A stretch of 64,000 bases of DNA. It comes from Trichaptum fuscoviolaceum. Taxonomy: Eukaryota; Basidiomycota; Agaricomycetes; Hymenochaetales; Trichaptaceae. Positions 51,503 through 62,220 of the stretch are shown here, one piece after another. The translations under genes and the position numbers were made by a program. Under the pieces are notes generated by a model. That model was given only the letters and a program-made list of their open reading frames with translations. It ran no database searches and was not told the DNA's origin. Location of the stretch: the NCBI GenBank assembly GCA_910574455.1, contig CAJSYZ010000008.1:3536707-3600706 (forward strand), in the 5' to 3' direction. Within the stretch, counting starts at the first letter, position 1. The number at the start of each line of letters is the position of its first letter.

Positions 51503-54500
51503 ACAAGCAGTTAGTGGCTGTGAGTTCCTCACAGCAGAGCCCGCTACCCAGGGAAGGGTGCAAAGGAACTGTTATCTAGTTGCGCCTTGTCAATGGAGTG
51601 ACTGCAGGCAAAGGTGGGAGGGGTGACTCAGTTGACCATTGGTAGTATGCATTTGCTGGAGTGAAGAAGTGGGCCATTACACACTTGTCCGAGGTGCACC
51701 AGATTGGCAGAAAATGCAGTAATGGGCCTGTTGCGCCACCACTGGCATCACGGTCCTATCACTGACCACTCCGGTGCTCTTCTCCTGCCTTTCCGTTTAC
51801 CATGCAGGTCCTCCTTCCCTTCACACCATGACCTGATGATAGCGATACATACAACATGTAAATTATCAAGTAGAGCTATAGGGTGCACAACAATGCTGAA
51901 AAGTGAAGTAGAGGGGTGATGCTTGTCCATGTACAGCAAATTAGTCACACCATTACCACGAATTTTGCAACAGATTCTCGCCGCAGCGCTCGACAAGTGT
52001 CATCACCCTTCGTCCATCTCATCCCCACCCACCTTCCCCGCTGTATCCTTGTCCGGGGCTAACAGGTGCTAAATCTTGCTCAGGCTCTTGAACAACATGT
52101 CGCACGCAATGGCCAACATCTGTGCAGCCTTCATCTCGTCACCTGCCAGCCTATAGACACGTGCGAGCCGGAAAACAGCAGGAGGATGGTGTAGCAATCA
52201 TGAGGAACATCACCATCGTGGACCTCGAGCATCTGCAAGGATCTGGAAGATGTAAGGAATGAATTCTGCATAGATGATGGGTCAGTTGCTGTGAGTTCCT
52301 GAAAGGGAGGCTTCTCACGATCGATGTCCTGCTGTAGAATGATTGTAGATGGGTCAAACAGAGCCTGTTTGAATGTTGCCAGTGTTTGACGCGATGATTA
52401 AACCGTAAACCCTGTATAAGTCAATGATCAGGACATGTTGTATTTTTCGATTTGAAGATTCCTCACCTTATTAAAGCAGAGATACTCTCGAAGATATATT
52501 GATTGAAGTTTGGATTGTTTGGGTTCTTGTAGATCGCAGCAAGGATAGCGACGAGACGGTGTAACAGTCGTTCATGTTCTGAGGCTATCGCCGACCTCGC
52601 AGTTAGAATAACACGCATGACACCTAGGAGTGGCACAGATACGATTAAGGAGAATCTATTCTCGGGATAATTGTGAGCTTACATTTCATTAGATGGTTGT
52701 TTTCTGCAATTTTTTCCAGCGTCCACCCACCTCAATCTTTGCGAGTAATGTGTTAATGATCTCAGGTGCAAGCTCTCGAATGTCTTCCTGGTTGAAGCTG
52801 CTGAAATCGTCAGAGGATATTCGCCTCAAGCAATCGCGTTACGCACAGGAAAGATGAGCCGCGCTTGATAGCAGACACAGTTCGTTGAGCGCAGATGACG
52901 AACGAGAAGAGGGAGGACAGAAAGGAGCTGCTCCTTTGTGAGCTGCATAGTTGATTAGCGCTCGTCTTGTGTGATTGAAAGATAGTCACGCACCTGATTT
53001 CGGAAGTACATAAAGCAAATCGCATCAACCTGGAAAATTGGATGCACGGAGTTTTCATCGGCCTGTAGGTCCTCGTATAAGTGCTGAGAAGAACTGTATG
53101 ACATCCACAAGAGCATTCATGCTTGTGACACCTTGCTATTGATCGCCAATGTTATTCACCATTCCTTCTGAATGAACTGCTTCACTCACCTGAGCGGTTG
53201 CACCAACCGTTGCCACCGCCATGAGCAGATACACACTTTCATCCTTCCTCTTCCAGATCTCTTCATCTCCCTTCTTCCTGTTGTACTCCTCCATTCCGTT
53301 GTCAATCAAAGTCAAGACGACTTCGGACGCCACAGCCTCGAAACCTGAGGCAACGAGCGCACGGAGGACATCGGCTGCGGCTTGACGCCGCGTGGTGCTC
53401 TCCGCAGTCAGTCCGCCGATGGACAAAGAGGAGGCCGCGAAAGTAAGGTCGACTCGGACATACTCCAGAGGATCGTCCTCGAATTGCTCCACTTCGGGCT
53501 CTGCGGGTCGAGACAGTTTCACTAAAGATGGGCGTGATGAAAGAAAAGGTTTGCACACCTTGTAATGTGACATTGGGGACAACTACGCCTTTGATCAAAA
53601 CATTGGTCGCAAAACATTGATCGTCTCCCTCTCCGCGTTCAAAGATCGAATGGAAGGTGGTGTCGTGCAATCACCACTCGAGTCAAATGGTGCAAATAGT
53701 GACGAAGCAGAGAGCCTGAATGACTAGAACGCGATGGGCGAAGTTTTAAGCGGAGCTGGAGTGGTTGGAGAGCTGTAAATGGCTGATGAGTTTATCGTTG
53801 CAAAGTTCCTTGGGAGTGATGCGAAGTGAGCAAAGAGAAACAGGAGAAACGGTAGCACACACCATGTCAGGTTACCCGGTGGCTAGCATCCCAAGCAATG
53901 GCAAGTACTAGCGCATGGTAGCTGGTGATATCACTGACATATGGGGTTGTCCTTCGGACGACTTCTCGATGGACGAATAGAGATCTCCAATTGCGTCGTT
54001 TTTCGCAAAAGTACTTACTATCCTTTTTTTCTGGAATTCATCTTCGGTTACGTCGTAGCCAGGTGCGCTGTAGGAGAATTCCGGCTCTCCAGGTGGCACA
54101 GTGTACCCGACAAATATCTGCGTCTCGAGACTGGTGAATGCAAGTTGTACCACCATTAATCTTACTTGCTGAAAGAAAGAATGTGTTGTCGGCGTCGGCC
54201 TGTTTACAGCCCATTAGGCGCCGCTCAAGCGTGCTTCGTGTCTGAGGTACTAAGCAAGACTATCGAAGCGCGAAGCGGAGGGAAATCATGATCATCGCTG
54301 CCGCTGTCGTGAGTGAGGGAACGTCCTTGACTTTCTCTTCCGTGTCCGTAGAGTCATCCTTCTCCAGGTAAGGAGTGTGGCATGGTATAACGAGGGTCAA
54401 GAAATACGTGAGAAGAACCTGCTTTTAAAGGTAACTTCGGTACCGAAAGTAAAAGTCACATGACATTTAAAGTTTTGGCAGAGAAAGTGGACAGTTGCAT

Positions 54501-54538
54501 ACGCCATAGGATACCCTGCTACCTTAAGGGTAGCGGGA
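51503..54538 (-). mobile_element. Array unit 1 (3.04 kb)
   Basis: Its 3' end (minus sense) is the module at 51503-51549, joined to ordinary host DNA (TATCATTT) on the left. Its 5' end is the hairpin GCTACC-TTAA-GGGTAGC at 54518-54534. It carries the middle and C-terminal CSE1 exons. A second fragment at 53908-54156 (GYTVPPGEPEFSYSAPGYDV) is unassigned, and a helical piece near 52040-52160 is of unknown origin. Confidence 0.7.
52270..53660 (-). pseudogene. CSE1: CSE1 (exportin-2) middle/C-terminal fragment, unit 1
   Basis: CSE1 exports importin-alpha from the nucleus. Minus-strand exons in order: VEQFEDDPLEYVRVDLTF, RRQAAADVLRALVASGFEAV, WKRKDESVYLLMAVATVG, DLQADENSVHPIFQVDAI, RELAPEIINTLLAKIE, VMRVILTARSAIASEHERLL, NPNNPNFNQYIFESISALIR, then LFDPSTIILQQDIDR. 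These lie in native order with introns kept. Frame changes occur near 52690, 52830 and 53070, so it cannot encode a complete protein. Confidence 0.85.
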
Positions 54539-54666
54539 ACAAGCAGTTAGTGGCTGCGAGTTCCTCACAGCAGAGCCCGCTACCCGGAGATTGGTATGAA
54601 GTGTTACTTAGAGAAAGAAGAAATCATTTTTAGATACAAAAGACTATTACTTTACTATCTGTACAT

Positions 54667-54800
54667 TTGAATCCATTGCGGACTTCGACTGCCCAAGAAG
54701 GTGGCATGCAAAGTAGATGTCATCCCCAGCAACCAAAGCAGTGTCCACCAGTGCACTGGTCACGGGGCAAGCCTGATCACATCACCGCAGATGGCCTCGT
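54667..54800 (-). pseudogene. SUA7: TFIIB fragment, unit 2
   Basis: Minus-strand codons read AICGDVIRLA and, after about 15 residues, IYFACHLLGQSKS, matching the second cyclin repeat of transcription factor IIB. The same arrangement recurs in unit 6. It is too short to function. Confidence 0.65.
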
Positions 54801-54949
54801 AGTGGATTACCCGCCTGAGCAGCCACAGGTCCACTTCCTGTCCGCGCCCTTGCTCACCCAGACATACCCAACCCAGTCCGGCGCACAAGTACGACATCAC
54901 CCCCATTGCCGTCCTGCCCAACGACTGCGGGCCTCCGGGTATCAATGCG

Positions 54950-55743
54950 TATAAAGCTTGGCAAGCTCGAAGATCGACGTTTTGATTTGGGTGAGGAAAG
55001 AGGGAGTCAAATCGTTGGGATCACCGCGCATGATCTCGAGGTCCCAAGCAAGGAACTTGGTGAACACTCCCTGCTCAGCGCCAAAGAAAGCGGAGTGCGA
55101 GTCTTCAAAGGTGGGAGGCAGATCCTGGCACATCAAGTTGTAGAAGAATGACAGAAGCATGACCTGAGCCTGCGCATCGCTTCAGTTCCCAATCCATTCA
55201 GAAGATTGGCGAAGATCTGGAGGAAGGTGCTCGAGAAGCGGCGAAGTTGTTCATTGAGTAAAGCAAGTCCGAGCGTATTTCAGAACGCCAAGGCGCGAAG
55301 ATCGAGCGGCAGTTTCGAGAACAGAGACGAAAAATTGTTGGATAATTTGCAGCTTCGGGCGAGAGTGAAGAGACGAGCTGATGATGAGATCTGGCCACTG
55401 CTCGAGGAGACTGTACTTGACAAGAATGGACACGGCCTCCGCAACCTGCGCTTGTAATGTCTTGTCCGCTGGACTCGAAAGCGCGATCACAGCTGACCCT
55501 TCAGCTGCGTCTTCTCTGCGTCCGCCAAAGGCGAGGCCTCATCCTCTCATCACCGTTTGATCGTGTTCTTGAGATAGCACTGGCTACGAGCCACACCGAA
55601 CGGTCTTGGGAGACATTGAGTATGAGCTGAAGGAGGAGAGCAAAGAAAGCGGAGTGCAAGTCTTCAAAGGTGGGCGGCAGATCCTGGCAGGTCAAGTCGT
55701 AGAAGATTGACAAAAACACAAATATTAGCAATGTCATGAACAT
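54950..55743 (-). pseudogene. CSE1: CSE1 N-terminal fragment, unit 2
   Basis: The minus strand starts with the duplicated module LSIFYDLTCQDLPPTFED and LLLQLILNVSQDRSVWL. It continues through AEAVSILVKYSLLEQWPDL, the QMS-type repeats near 55250 and LSFFYNLMCQDLPPTFEDSH, to FGAEQGVFTKFLAWDLEIMR. Several frame changes are visible (for example at VASAISRTRSNGDE). Same chimeric layout as units 4 and 6, but more decayed. Confidence 0.8.
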
Positions 55744-56009
55744 GTAGGATAGGTGAAAGAGGAATCAAAAAGAAACTCACAAGGATGCGTCGCCATTAGG
55801 AGTGTTAATATGTGAGTCCGACATACAAGAAAGCCAAGAAAGAGATTAGGCCAGCGTTGGCGACGACGGCGATGACTGCTGCGGTGTCTCGGAAACACCC
55901 GAGACATTACTTTACATAACCTGCATATCTTTGTCATTGTCATGTGAGCAAAAAAGACTTATATATCGAAAACTGCCCAGATATATCCAAGGACCCCCCA
56001 AATAAAGCA

Positions 56010-57448
56010 ACAAGCAGTTAAAGGCTGTGAGCTAACTCACAGCAAAGCCCGCTACCCGGGAATGCGGTTAGAGCAAGAGTGAGAGGGAAAAAAATTATAT
56101 TTTTAAGCACACATACAGTACAGAAGTATTATACACCATACTCTTGCTGCCGCAGAGGCATCTGCCACAGGAACAGTGCCATTGTGAGTAGCTGCCCAAC
56201 TTTCAGTAGCCGCAGCTGTATCAAACCTCAGCGTCGGTGGAGGTACAGTGTCTTCAGGATTTCCCCAGCCGCCCGGCACATGCTCTCTTCACCATTCGTG
56301 CCTATGCCTTCGTCATCCTTGCCTGTCCTCAACGCAAACCCATATTGCAGCAGCGGCAGGCCAAGACCAGCACAAGCATCAAGCTTCGCCGCATGTGTGG
56401 TATGCAGGAGGTAAGTAAGGAGAAAGCCCACAAATTGGAATGAAGTAGAAACGAACATGTTCCAAGCAAATGAGAAGAGCGTGCCCGTTGCGAGACCATC
56501 AATCAGGCGCTCGCCTTGAAGCATCATTCCCGGCGATAAGGACGAAGGCGCATGGGCTGTTGTCTCCCAGTCTGTTGTCTCCCAGTCCGGCGGGACAACA
56601 TCCGCCTGATCGGCAGCGTACAATGGTGGTGCATCCTTCTCTGTCTCCTCCAGTATAACATTGACACTGTCTTCTATTGAATATGGGATGCAAAAGTAGC
56701 TGAAACAGACCCGTTAGACTACAAAGTAAAGAAGCAATCTGTTGATGTAGTAAATTAGGCTCACCTTCCACTATGGCCTTGGAGAGGCCCAGTTTCGCAG
56801 TGACATTCGCAAAGACACCATCATTCCCAGTCCCGCCGCCAATGACCCGCCTTCGTTCCTTGCGCCGACTTCCAGTTAAGCAACCTGCAATACGGCCAGG
56901 GAGGACGCGGTGTGCCCACTCAAAGCCCGGGCCACGATTCGACCTTGGACATGCAACAGGACCAGCTGTGCTTGAGTAGTTCGCCCCGTGTTTCCGGCAG
57001 CTACAATGCTCACTGCACCTGATACAGTTGCGCTTGGTGTCCGCTCGTCGCCAGTGTTGGATGTCCTCACAGACAAAGCCGGCTTTGCACCGCCGCAGGG
57101 TGTAGACACGGAGACACTGGGGCAGCTACTGCTCATCACATAGGAACTGGAGGGCAACGCGCCGTTGACCTGCGAAGGGAGGATCGTCGAAGGCTTGCGC
57201 TCGGTGCGCATGAACAGGCAAAAACTTGAATGAGTGAGAACAACTTGCTTTGAAAGGCAGTTTCGGTACCGAAAGTGCCAGTCACATGACCTTTTAAGTT
57301 TTGGCGGAGAATCGACACAGTTGCGTTTTCCTAAGGTACCCTAGCGACCCCTAGGTCGCGGGAATTTCACGTGACCTTTTGAGTTTTGGCGGTAAAAACA
57401 GACAGTTGCATACCCTAAGAATACCCAGCTACCCAAGGGGTAGCGGGA
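56010..57448 (-). mobile_element. Array unit 3 (1.44 kb), with duplicated 5' end
   Basis: Bounded by modules at 56010 and 57449. It carries a BSD2/Ndfip fragment. Its 5' end is doubled: a first end with the hairpin GCGACCC-CTA-GGTCGC lies near 57343-57359, followed by a second 90-bp end with GCTACCC-AAG-GGGTAGC at 57428-57444. This looks like a remnant of another unit lost by recombination. Confidence 0.65.
56225..57215 (-). pseudogene. BSD2/Ndfip-family gene fragment, unit 3
   Basis: BSD2/Ndfip proteins are three-span membrane adaptors that recruit HECT ubiquitin ligases to cargo. The minus strand reads NDGVFANVTAKLGLSKAIVE. After an intron (about 56700-56760) follow DVVPPDWETTD (a PPxY-like region), ERLIDGLATGTLFSFAWNMF, FQFVGFLLTYLLHTTHAAKL, then GLGLPLLQYGFALRTG. 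The 131-codon frame 56228-56623 is uninterrupted. The N-terminal part is frameshifted. The family's three membrane segments are partly preserved, but the gene lies wholly inside a mobile unit. Confidence 0.8.
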
Positions 57449-59504
57449 ACAAGCAGTTAGTGGCTGCGAGTTCCTCACAGCAGAGCCCGCTACCCGTGGA
57501 TGGGTGTGAGGTTATTGTTAGAGAGAAAAAACATTTTTTCTTCTTTACATCCGTACATACAAAATTCTATTATGTTATAATTACACACCTGATTTCGGAA
57601 GGGGTACAAAAAGCAAATCACATCAACCTGGAGAATTGGATGCACGGAGTTCTCATCGGCTTGTAGGTCCTCGTACACATGTTGCGAGAAGAACTGCATG
57701 ACGTCCACGAGAGCATTCGTGCTTGTAACACTTAGCTATAGATCCACAAAATTGTTCACGGTTCCTCCTAAACGATTTGCATCACTCACCTGAGCTGTTG
57801 TGCCAACAGTTGCCACCGCCGTGAGCAGGTATACACTCTCATCCTTCCTCTTCCAACTCTCCTTGTCGCCCTTCTTCCTGTTGTGCTCCTCCAGTCCGTT
57901 CTTCGGTTGTCTCAGCCTCGAAACCTGAGGCAACGAGTACAGGGAGAACATTGGCCGCAGCTTGTCGCCACGTGGTTCCCTCCGTAGTCAACCCGCCAAT
58001 GGACCAAGAGGACACCACGAAAGAAAGGTCGACTGGGACATACTCCAGAGGATCGTCCTCAAATTGTTCCACTACGTGTTCTGCAGGTTAAGGTAATATC
58101 AGTAAAAAGATGAGCGCGATTAAAGAAGAAGCTTGCGCACCTCGTAATGTGACATTGGGGACAACTACGCCTTTGATCACTAATCGTCTCCCTTTCCGCA
58201 AACGTCGCCTTGTAGTTTCCTGATAGGATGACCGTTGTAGTCCCTGACTGACCAGTCCGTCATATGCAATTCCAGATCTCTGGCCTCCACCGAGAAGCCC
58301 CCCACAGCACTGTGACAAATGCCGGCACAGTATTCGAAGATGAGAGGACCTCCAGGTATCGATGCATATAGAGCTCGGCGAGCTCGAAGATCGAAGTTTT
58401 AATTTGGGTAGGGAAAAAGGGAGTCGAATCGTCGGGATCACCGCACATGTTCTCGAGGTCCCAAGCAGGGAACTTGGCGAGCACTCCCTGCTCAGCGCCA
58501 AAGAAAGCGGAGTGCGAGTCTTCAAAGGTGGGAGGCAGATCCTGGCACGTCATGTCGTAGAAGATTGACAGAAGCACAACCTCAGCCTGCGCCATCACTT
58601 CAGTTCCCGACCCATTCAGAAGATTGCTGGCGGTGCGCTTGAAGATTTGGAGGAAGGTGCCCGAGAAGCGGCTCAAAATGAAGTTGATCGTCGTGTAGAG
58701 CGAGTCTGAGCGTATTTCAGAACGCCAAGGCGCGAAGATTGAGTGGGCAGTTTTGAAAACAGAGACATTTGTTGGATAATTTGCAGCGTCGGGCAAGAGT
58801 GAAGAGACGAGCTGACGATGAGATCAGGCCACTGCTCGAGGAAATTGTTCTTGACGAGAATGGACACGGCCTCCACAACCTGCGCTCGTAATGTCTTGTC
58901 CGCTGGACTCGAAAGCGCGATCATTGCGGGGACCAGCTCACCCTTCAGCTGCGTCTTCTCTGCGTCCGCCAAAGGCAAGTCCTCATCCTCCCATCGCCGT
59001 TTGATCGTGTTCTTGAGATAGACACTGGCTGCGAGCCGCACCGAACAGTCTTGGGAGGCAATGAGTGTGAGCTGAAGGAGGAGAGCAAAGAAAGCGGAGT
59101 GCGGGTCTTCATAGGTAGGGGGCAGATCCTGGCAGGTCAAGTCGTAGAAGATTGACAAAAACACAAAATGTTAGCAATGTTAGGGACATGTAGAATAGTT
59201 GAAAGAGAAATCAGTATAAAACTCACGAGGACGCGTCGCCATTAGGAGTGTCAATATGTGAGTCCGACATAAGCACAAGAAAGACAAGGACAGCGGTGGC
59301 GAGGACGGCATTGACGGACAAAGCGCGATGTCTCAGATTGCGTCATTATTAGTAATCAAATCCATCAGAACTTTCGAATAGAACGCCTTCTTTATTAGGC
59401 AGGTTTAACATATAAGGCAATTTCACGTGACCTTTTGACTTTTGGCAGAGAATCCGTACGGTTGCATACCCTAAGAATACCCAGCGACCCAAGGGGTCGC
59501 GGGA
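57449..59504 (-). mobile_element. Array unit 4 (2.06 kb)
   Basis: Bounded by modules at 57449 and 59505. The 5' hairpin is GCGACCC-AAG-GGGTCGC at 59484-59500. It carries CSE1 from the N-terminus to the middle. Its leader includes a possible short first exon, ATG at 59270 reading MSDSHIDTPNGD before a GTGAGT donor, shared with units 2 and 6. Confidence 0.72.
57575..59170 (-). pseudogene. CSE1: CSE1 N-terminal to middle fragment, unit 4
   Basis: The longest CSE1 copy in one piece. Minus strand: LSIFYDLTCQDLPPTYEDPH, SVRLAASVYLKNTIKRRWED, LVPAMIALSSPADKTLRAQV, NNFLEQWPDLIVSS, then IFAPWRSEIRSDSLYTTINF, ILSRFSGTFLQIFKRTASNL, a second LSIFYDMTCQDLPPTFEDSH, IKTSIFELAELYMHRYLEVL, VVVPNVTLRG, EQFEDDPLEYVPVDLSF, VYLLTAVATVGTTAQ, and DLQADENSVHPILQVDVICF. 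Small frame changes occur near 57900 and 58740. Order follows CSE1 except for the N-terminal duplication. Confidence 0.85.
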
Positions 59505-60968
59505 ACAAGCAGTTAGTGGCTGTGAGTTAACTCACAGCAGAGCCCGCTACCCAGAGATTGGTAGGAAGTGAGTGTTACGGAAGGAAAAAGAAAGAAAGAA
59601 AAAACATCTATATTTCAGAAACATACAGAAGTCTAAAGTTACTATCATTAAGTTTGTTCTGTAGTCTGCGACAACCTCTTGCTCTCAGAATACTTTACAT
59701 ACCTCTCCTTGTAGCCAAAATATATCTGATGCATCAACTTGATGGTACTCTCGCTGACACCCACCACTTGACTGATCTCCTTTGCGGACTTCAGTTGCTC
59801 GAGAAGGCGGCATGAAAAGTAGACGGCGGAGCTACAACCATCACCAATGTTCACATCACCACAGATGGCACGGAGATTGGGAGGTGGACGGAAGTGGTTG
59901 CAGTAGCGGACCAACGGGTCTTCGGCGCCTGTGGCTAGCGACGGGTGGGCAGCTGAGATTTTTATCATACGCTTCCGTACTGGGTCAAAAGGACACATGA
60001 GTGCCTTGTAGCACTCCCTGAGTGTCTTCTTTGAGACGTGGGTCAGGTTGGAGATCTCGTGGAACGTCCGAGAGACAAGCACCTGACGACACGCAATGAA
60101 GATGCATACCGTGATGACTGCGTCAAGGTCCTTCTCCCTCCGTGGCTTTTCTTCGTCCGAACGCTTGTACAGCTTTTTGGCATTGTCGCTGGTCGTCTTC
60201 GGGAGCGAGAACTGATCACACCAGCTCAAGATATCACGGAAGGCCTGCGTTAAGTTTCGCTCTGAGCGCGACGCGGCTTGTCCGCGAGAAACGGCATCCT
60301 GTAGCTTGTGGGCAAAGCCCAACCCACCATCGCGGAAGCTGATGGCAGTGTTGAGTTGTGCAATTCCATCGAAGAGAGGGTCTATTGCAGCACCGACACG
60401 CGACGGAACATCTCCTTCGTCATTTGTGAATGTCTAATGAAGGCTGAGAGTCTTCATTCGTTGAGAAAAGGTAACCATATTTCACTTACATGCCATTCAC
60501 TGCGAGTATCTACAATCCTGTTGCCCAAGGCCAATCACATCCTCCATAGTCAAGGTCACCGCCGCTGAACTCGTCGTTTGGGTGCAAATGTTTGCACAAT
60601 TGTCGGAGATGATGTCGAACCGCTTGCCGTTCTGTTCAAGGGCGGCGCGTCGACAGCAGGGTTGCCAATATGTGAGTCCGACTTCGAGAAAGAAAAGAAA
60701 AAGAAGAAAGAGGACACACATTACTCGTTGGCGACGACGGCGAGGACTGAAGCTGCGCAGTCTCGGGAACACCCGAGACAGCACTTTACATAAGTTACGT
60801 ATCTTTGTCATTGTCATGTGAGCAAAAAAGACTTATATATCGAAATCTGCCCATATATATCCAAGGACCCCCCAAATAAGGCAGAAAAACGTGACCATTT
60901 GACTTTTGGCGGGCGCTGGACACGGTTGCATACCCTAAGAATACCCAGCTACCCAAGGGGTAGCGGGA
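59505..60968 (-). mobile_element. Array unit 5 (1.46 kb)
   Basis: Bounded by modules at 59505 and 60969; 5' hairpin GCTACCC-AAG-GGGTAGC ends at 60964. It carries a long TFIIB segment. Its 5' leader (60700-60900) is nearly the same as that of unit 2 (GTGAGCAAAAAAGACTTATA, CCAAGGACCCCCCAAATAA), but unlike unit 2 it keeps the terminal hairpin. Confidence 0.72.
59648..60560 (-). pseudogene. SUA7: TFIIB fragment with both cyclin repeats, unit 5
   Basis: TFIIB bridges TBP and RNA polymerase II. Minus strand: LALGNRIVDTRSEWH, then an intron (about 60431-60493), TFTNDEGDVPSRVGAAIDPL, FRDGGLGFAHKLQDAVSRG, DLDAVITVCIFIACRQVLV, RTFHEISNLTHVSKKTLREC, LVRYCNHFRPPPNLRAICGD, SAVYFSCRLLEQLKSAKEIS and VSESTIKLMHQIYFGYKERY to a stop at 59648. 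The second exon is open over more than 250 codons. The zinc ribbon is missing: a TGA precedes LALGNR and unrelated leader sequence replaces it. Probably not expressed as full TFIIB, but less decayed than its neighbours. Confidence 0.82.
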
Positions 60969-61077
60969 ACAAGCAGTTAGAGGCTGTGAGTTCCTCACAG
61001 CAGAGCCCGCTACCCAGAGATGGGTATGAAGTGTTACGGAAAGAAAGAAAAAATCGTTTTTAGATACAGAAGACTAT

Positions 61078-61317
61078 TATTATCTGTACATTTGAATCCT
61101 TCAGGGACTTCAACTGCCCGAGAAGGTGGCATGCAAAGTAGATGTTGCCCCCAGCAACCAAAACAGTGCCACAACTGTCACCAGTGCACTGGACACAGGC
61201 AAGCCTAATCACATCACCGCAGATGGCCTCGAAATTGGGAGGTATATTCAAGTAGTCGCAGTAGCGGGCCAACAAGGTTCTCGGCGCCTGTACTGCCCTA
61301 CCCGCATGAGCAGCCAC
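61078..61317 (-). pseudogene. SUA7: TFIIB fragment, unit 6
   Basis: Minus strand reads LLARYCDYLNIPPNFEAICG, then DVIRLACVQCTGDSCGTVLV and IYFACHLLGQLKSLKDS, the second cyclin repeat of TFIIB. It is similar to unit 2 but longer and better preserved. Confidence 0.75.
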
Positions 61318-61443
61318 AGGTCCAATTTCTGTCCGCGCCCTCGCTCACCCAGACATACCCAACCCAGTCCGGCGCACAAGTACGACCACACCCCCATTGC
61401 CGTCCTGCCCGACGATTGCGGGCCTCCGGGTATCAATGCGTAT

Positions 61444-62220
61444 AAAGCTTGGCGAGCTCAAAGATCGACGTTTTGATTTGGGTGAGGAAAGAGTCAAATC
61501 GTTGGGATCACCGCGCATGTTCTCGAGGTCCCAAGCAAGGAACTTGGCGAGCACTCCCTGCGCAAGTCTTCAAAGGCGGGAGGCAGATCCTGGCACGTCA
61601 TGTTGTAGAAGATTGACAGAAGCATAACCTCAGCCTGCGCCATCGCTTCAGTTCCCGACCCATTCAGAAGATTGCTGGCGGTGTGTTTGAAGATTTGGAG
61701 GAGGTGCCCGAGAAGCGGCTCAAAATGAAGTTGATTGTCGTGTAGAGCGAGTCCGAGCATATTTCAGAACGCCAAAACGCGAAGATCGAGTGGGCAGCTT
61801 CAAAAACAGAGACGTTTGTTGGATAATTTGCAGCGTCAGGCGAGAGTGAAAAGACGAGCTGATCGATGAGATCTGGCCACTGCTCAGGGAAATCGTACCT
61901 TGCGACAATGGACACGGCCTCCGCAACCTGCGCTCGTAATGTCTTGTCCGCTGGACTCGAAAGCGCGATCATTGCAGGGACCAGCTGACCCTTCAGCTGC
62001 GTCTTCTCTGCATCCGCCAACTTGAAAGGCAAGTCCTCATCCTCCCATCGCCGTTTTATCGTGTTCTTGAGATAGACACTGGCTGCGAGCCACACTGAAC
62101 GGTCTTGGAAGACATTGAGTATGAGCTGAAGGAGGAGAGCAAAGAAAGCGGAGTGCAAGTCTTCAAAGGTGGGCGGCAGATCCTGGCAGGTCAAGTCGTA
62201 GAAGATTGACAAAAACACAA
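61444..62220 (-). pseudogene. CSE1: CSE1 N-terminal fragment, unit 6
   Basis: Minus strand: LSIFYDLTCQDLPPTFEDLH, LLLQLILNVFQDRSVWLAAS, VYLKNTIKRRWEDEDLPFK, LVPAMIALSSPADKTLRAQV, RYDFPEQWPDLIDQLVFSLS, FRSEI-like WRSEICSDSLYTTINFILSR, then QIFKHTASNLLNGSGTEAMA and LLSIFYNMTCQDLPPAFED. The frame 61664-62218 is open for 184 codons. A frame change follows at FSGTSSKSSNT and part of the SHSAFFGAEQG segment is deleted. It is the best-preserved CSE1 N-terminus here. Confidence 0.85.

Larger units (their letters stand above)
54539..56009 (-). mobile_element. Array unit 2 (1.47 kb)
   Basis: Bounded by modules at 54539 and 56010. It carries a short TFIIB fragment (54667-54800), a short piece readable on the opposite strand (54830-54957), and CSE1 N-terminal sequence. 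At its 5' (right) end the usual hairpin and the conserved ACGTGACC...GTTGCATACCCTAAG leader are missing; CCCCCCAAATAAAGC is joined directly to the next module, so the 5' end is truncated or alternative. Confidence 0.7.

Noticed and set aside
57405..57424. CCCTAAGAATACCC near each array tip as interstitial telomere repeat
   Set aside because: Only one CCCTAA unit occurs per tip and it is part of the conserved element end, not a tandem telomeric run.
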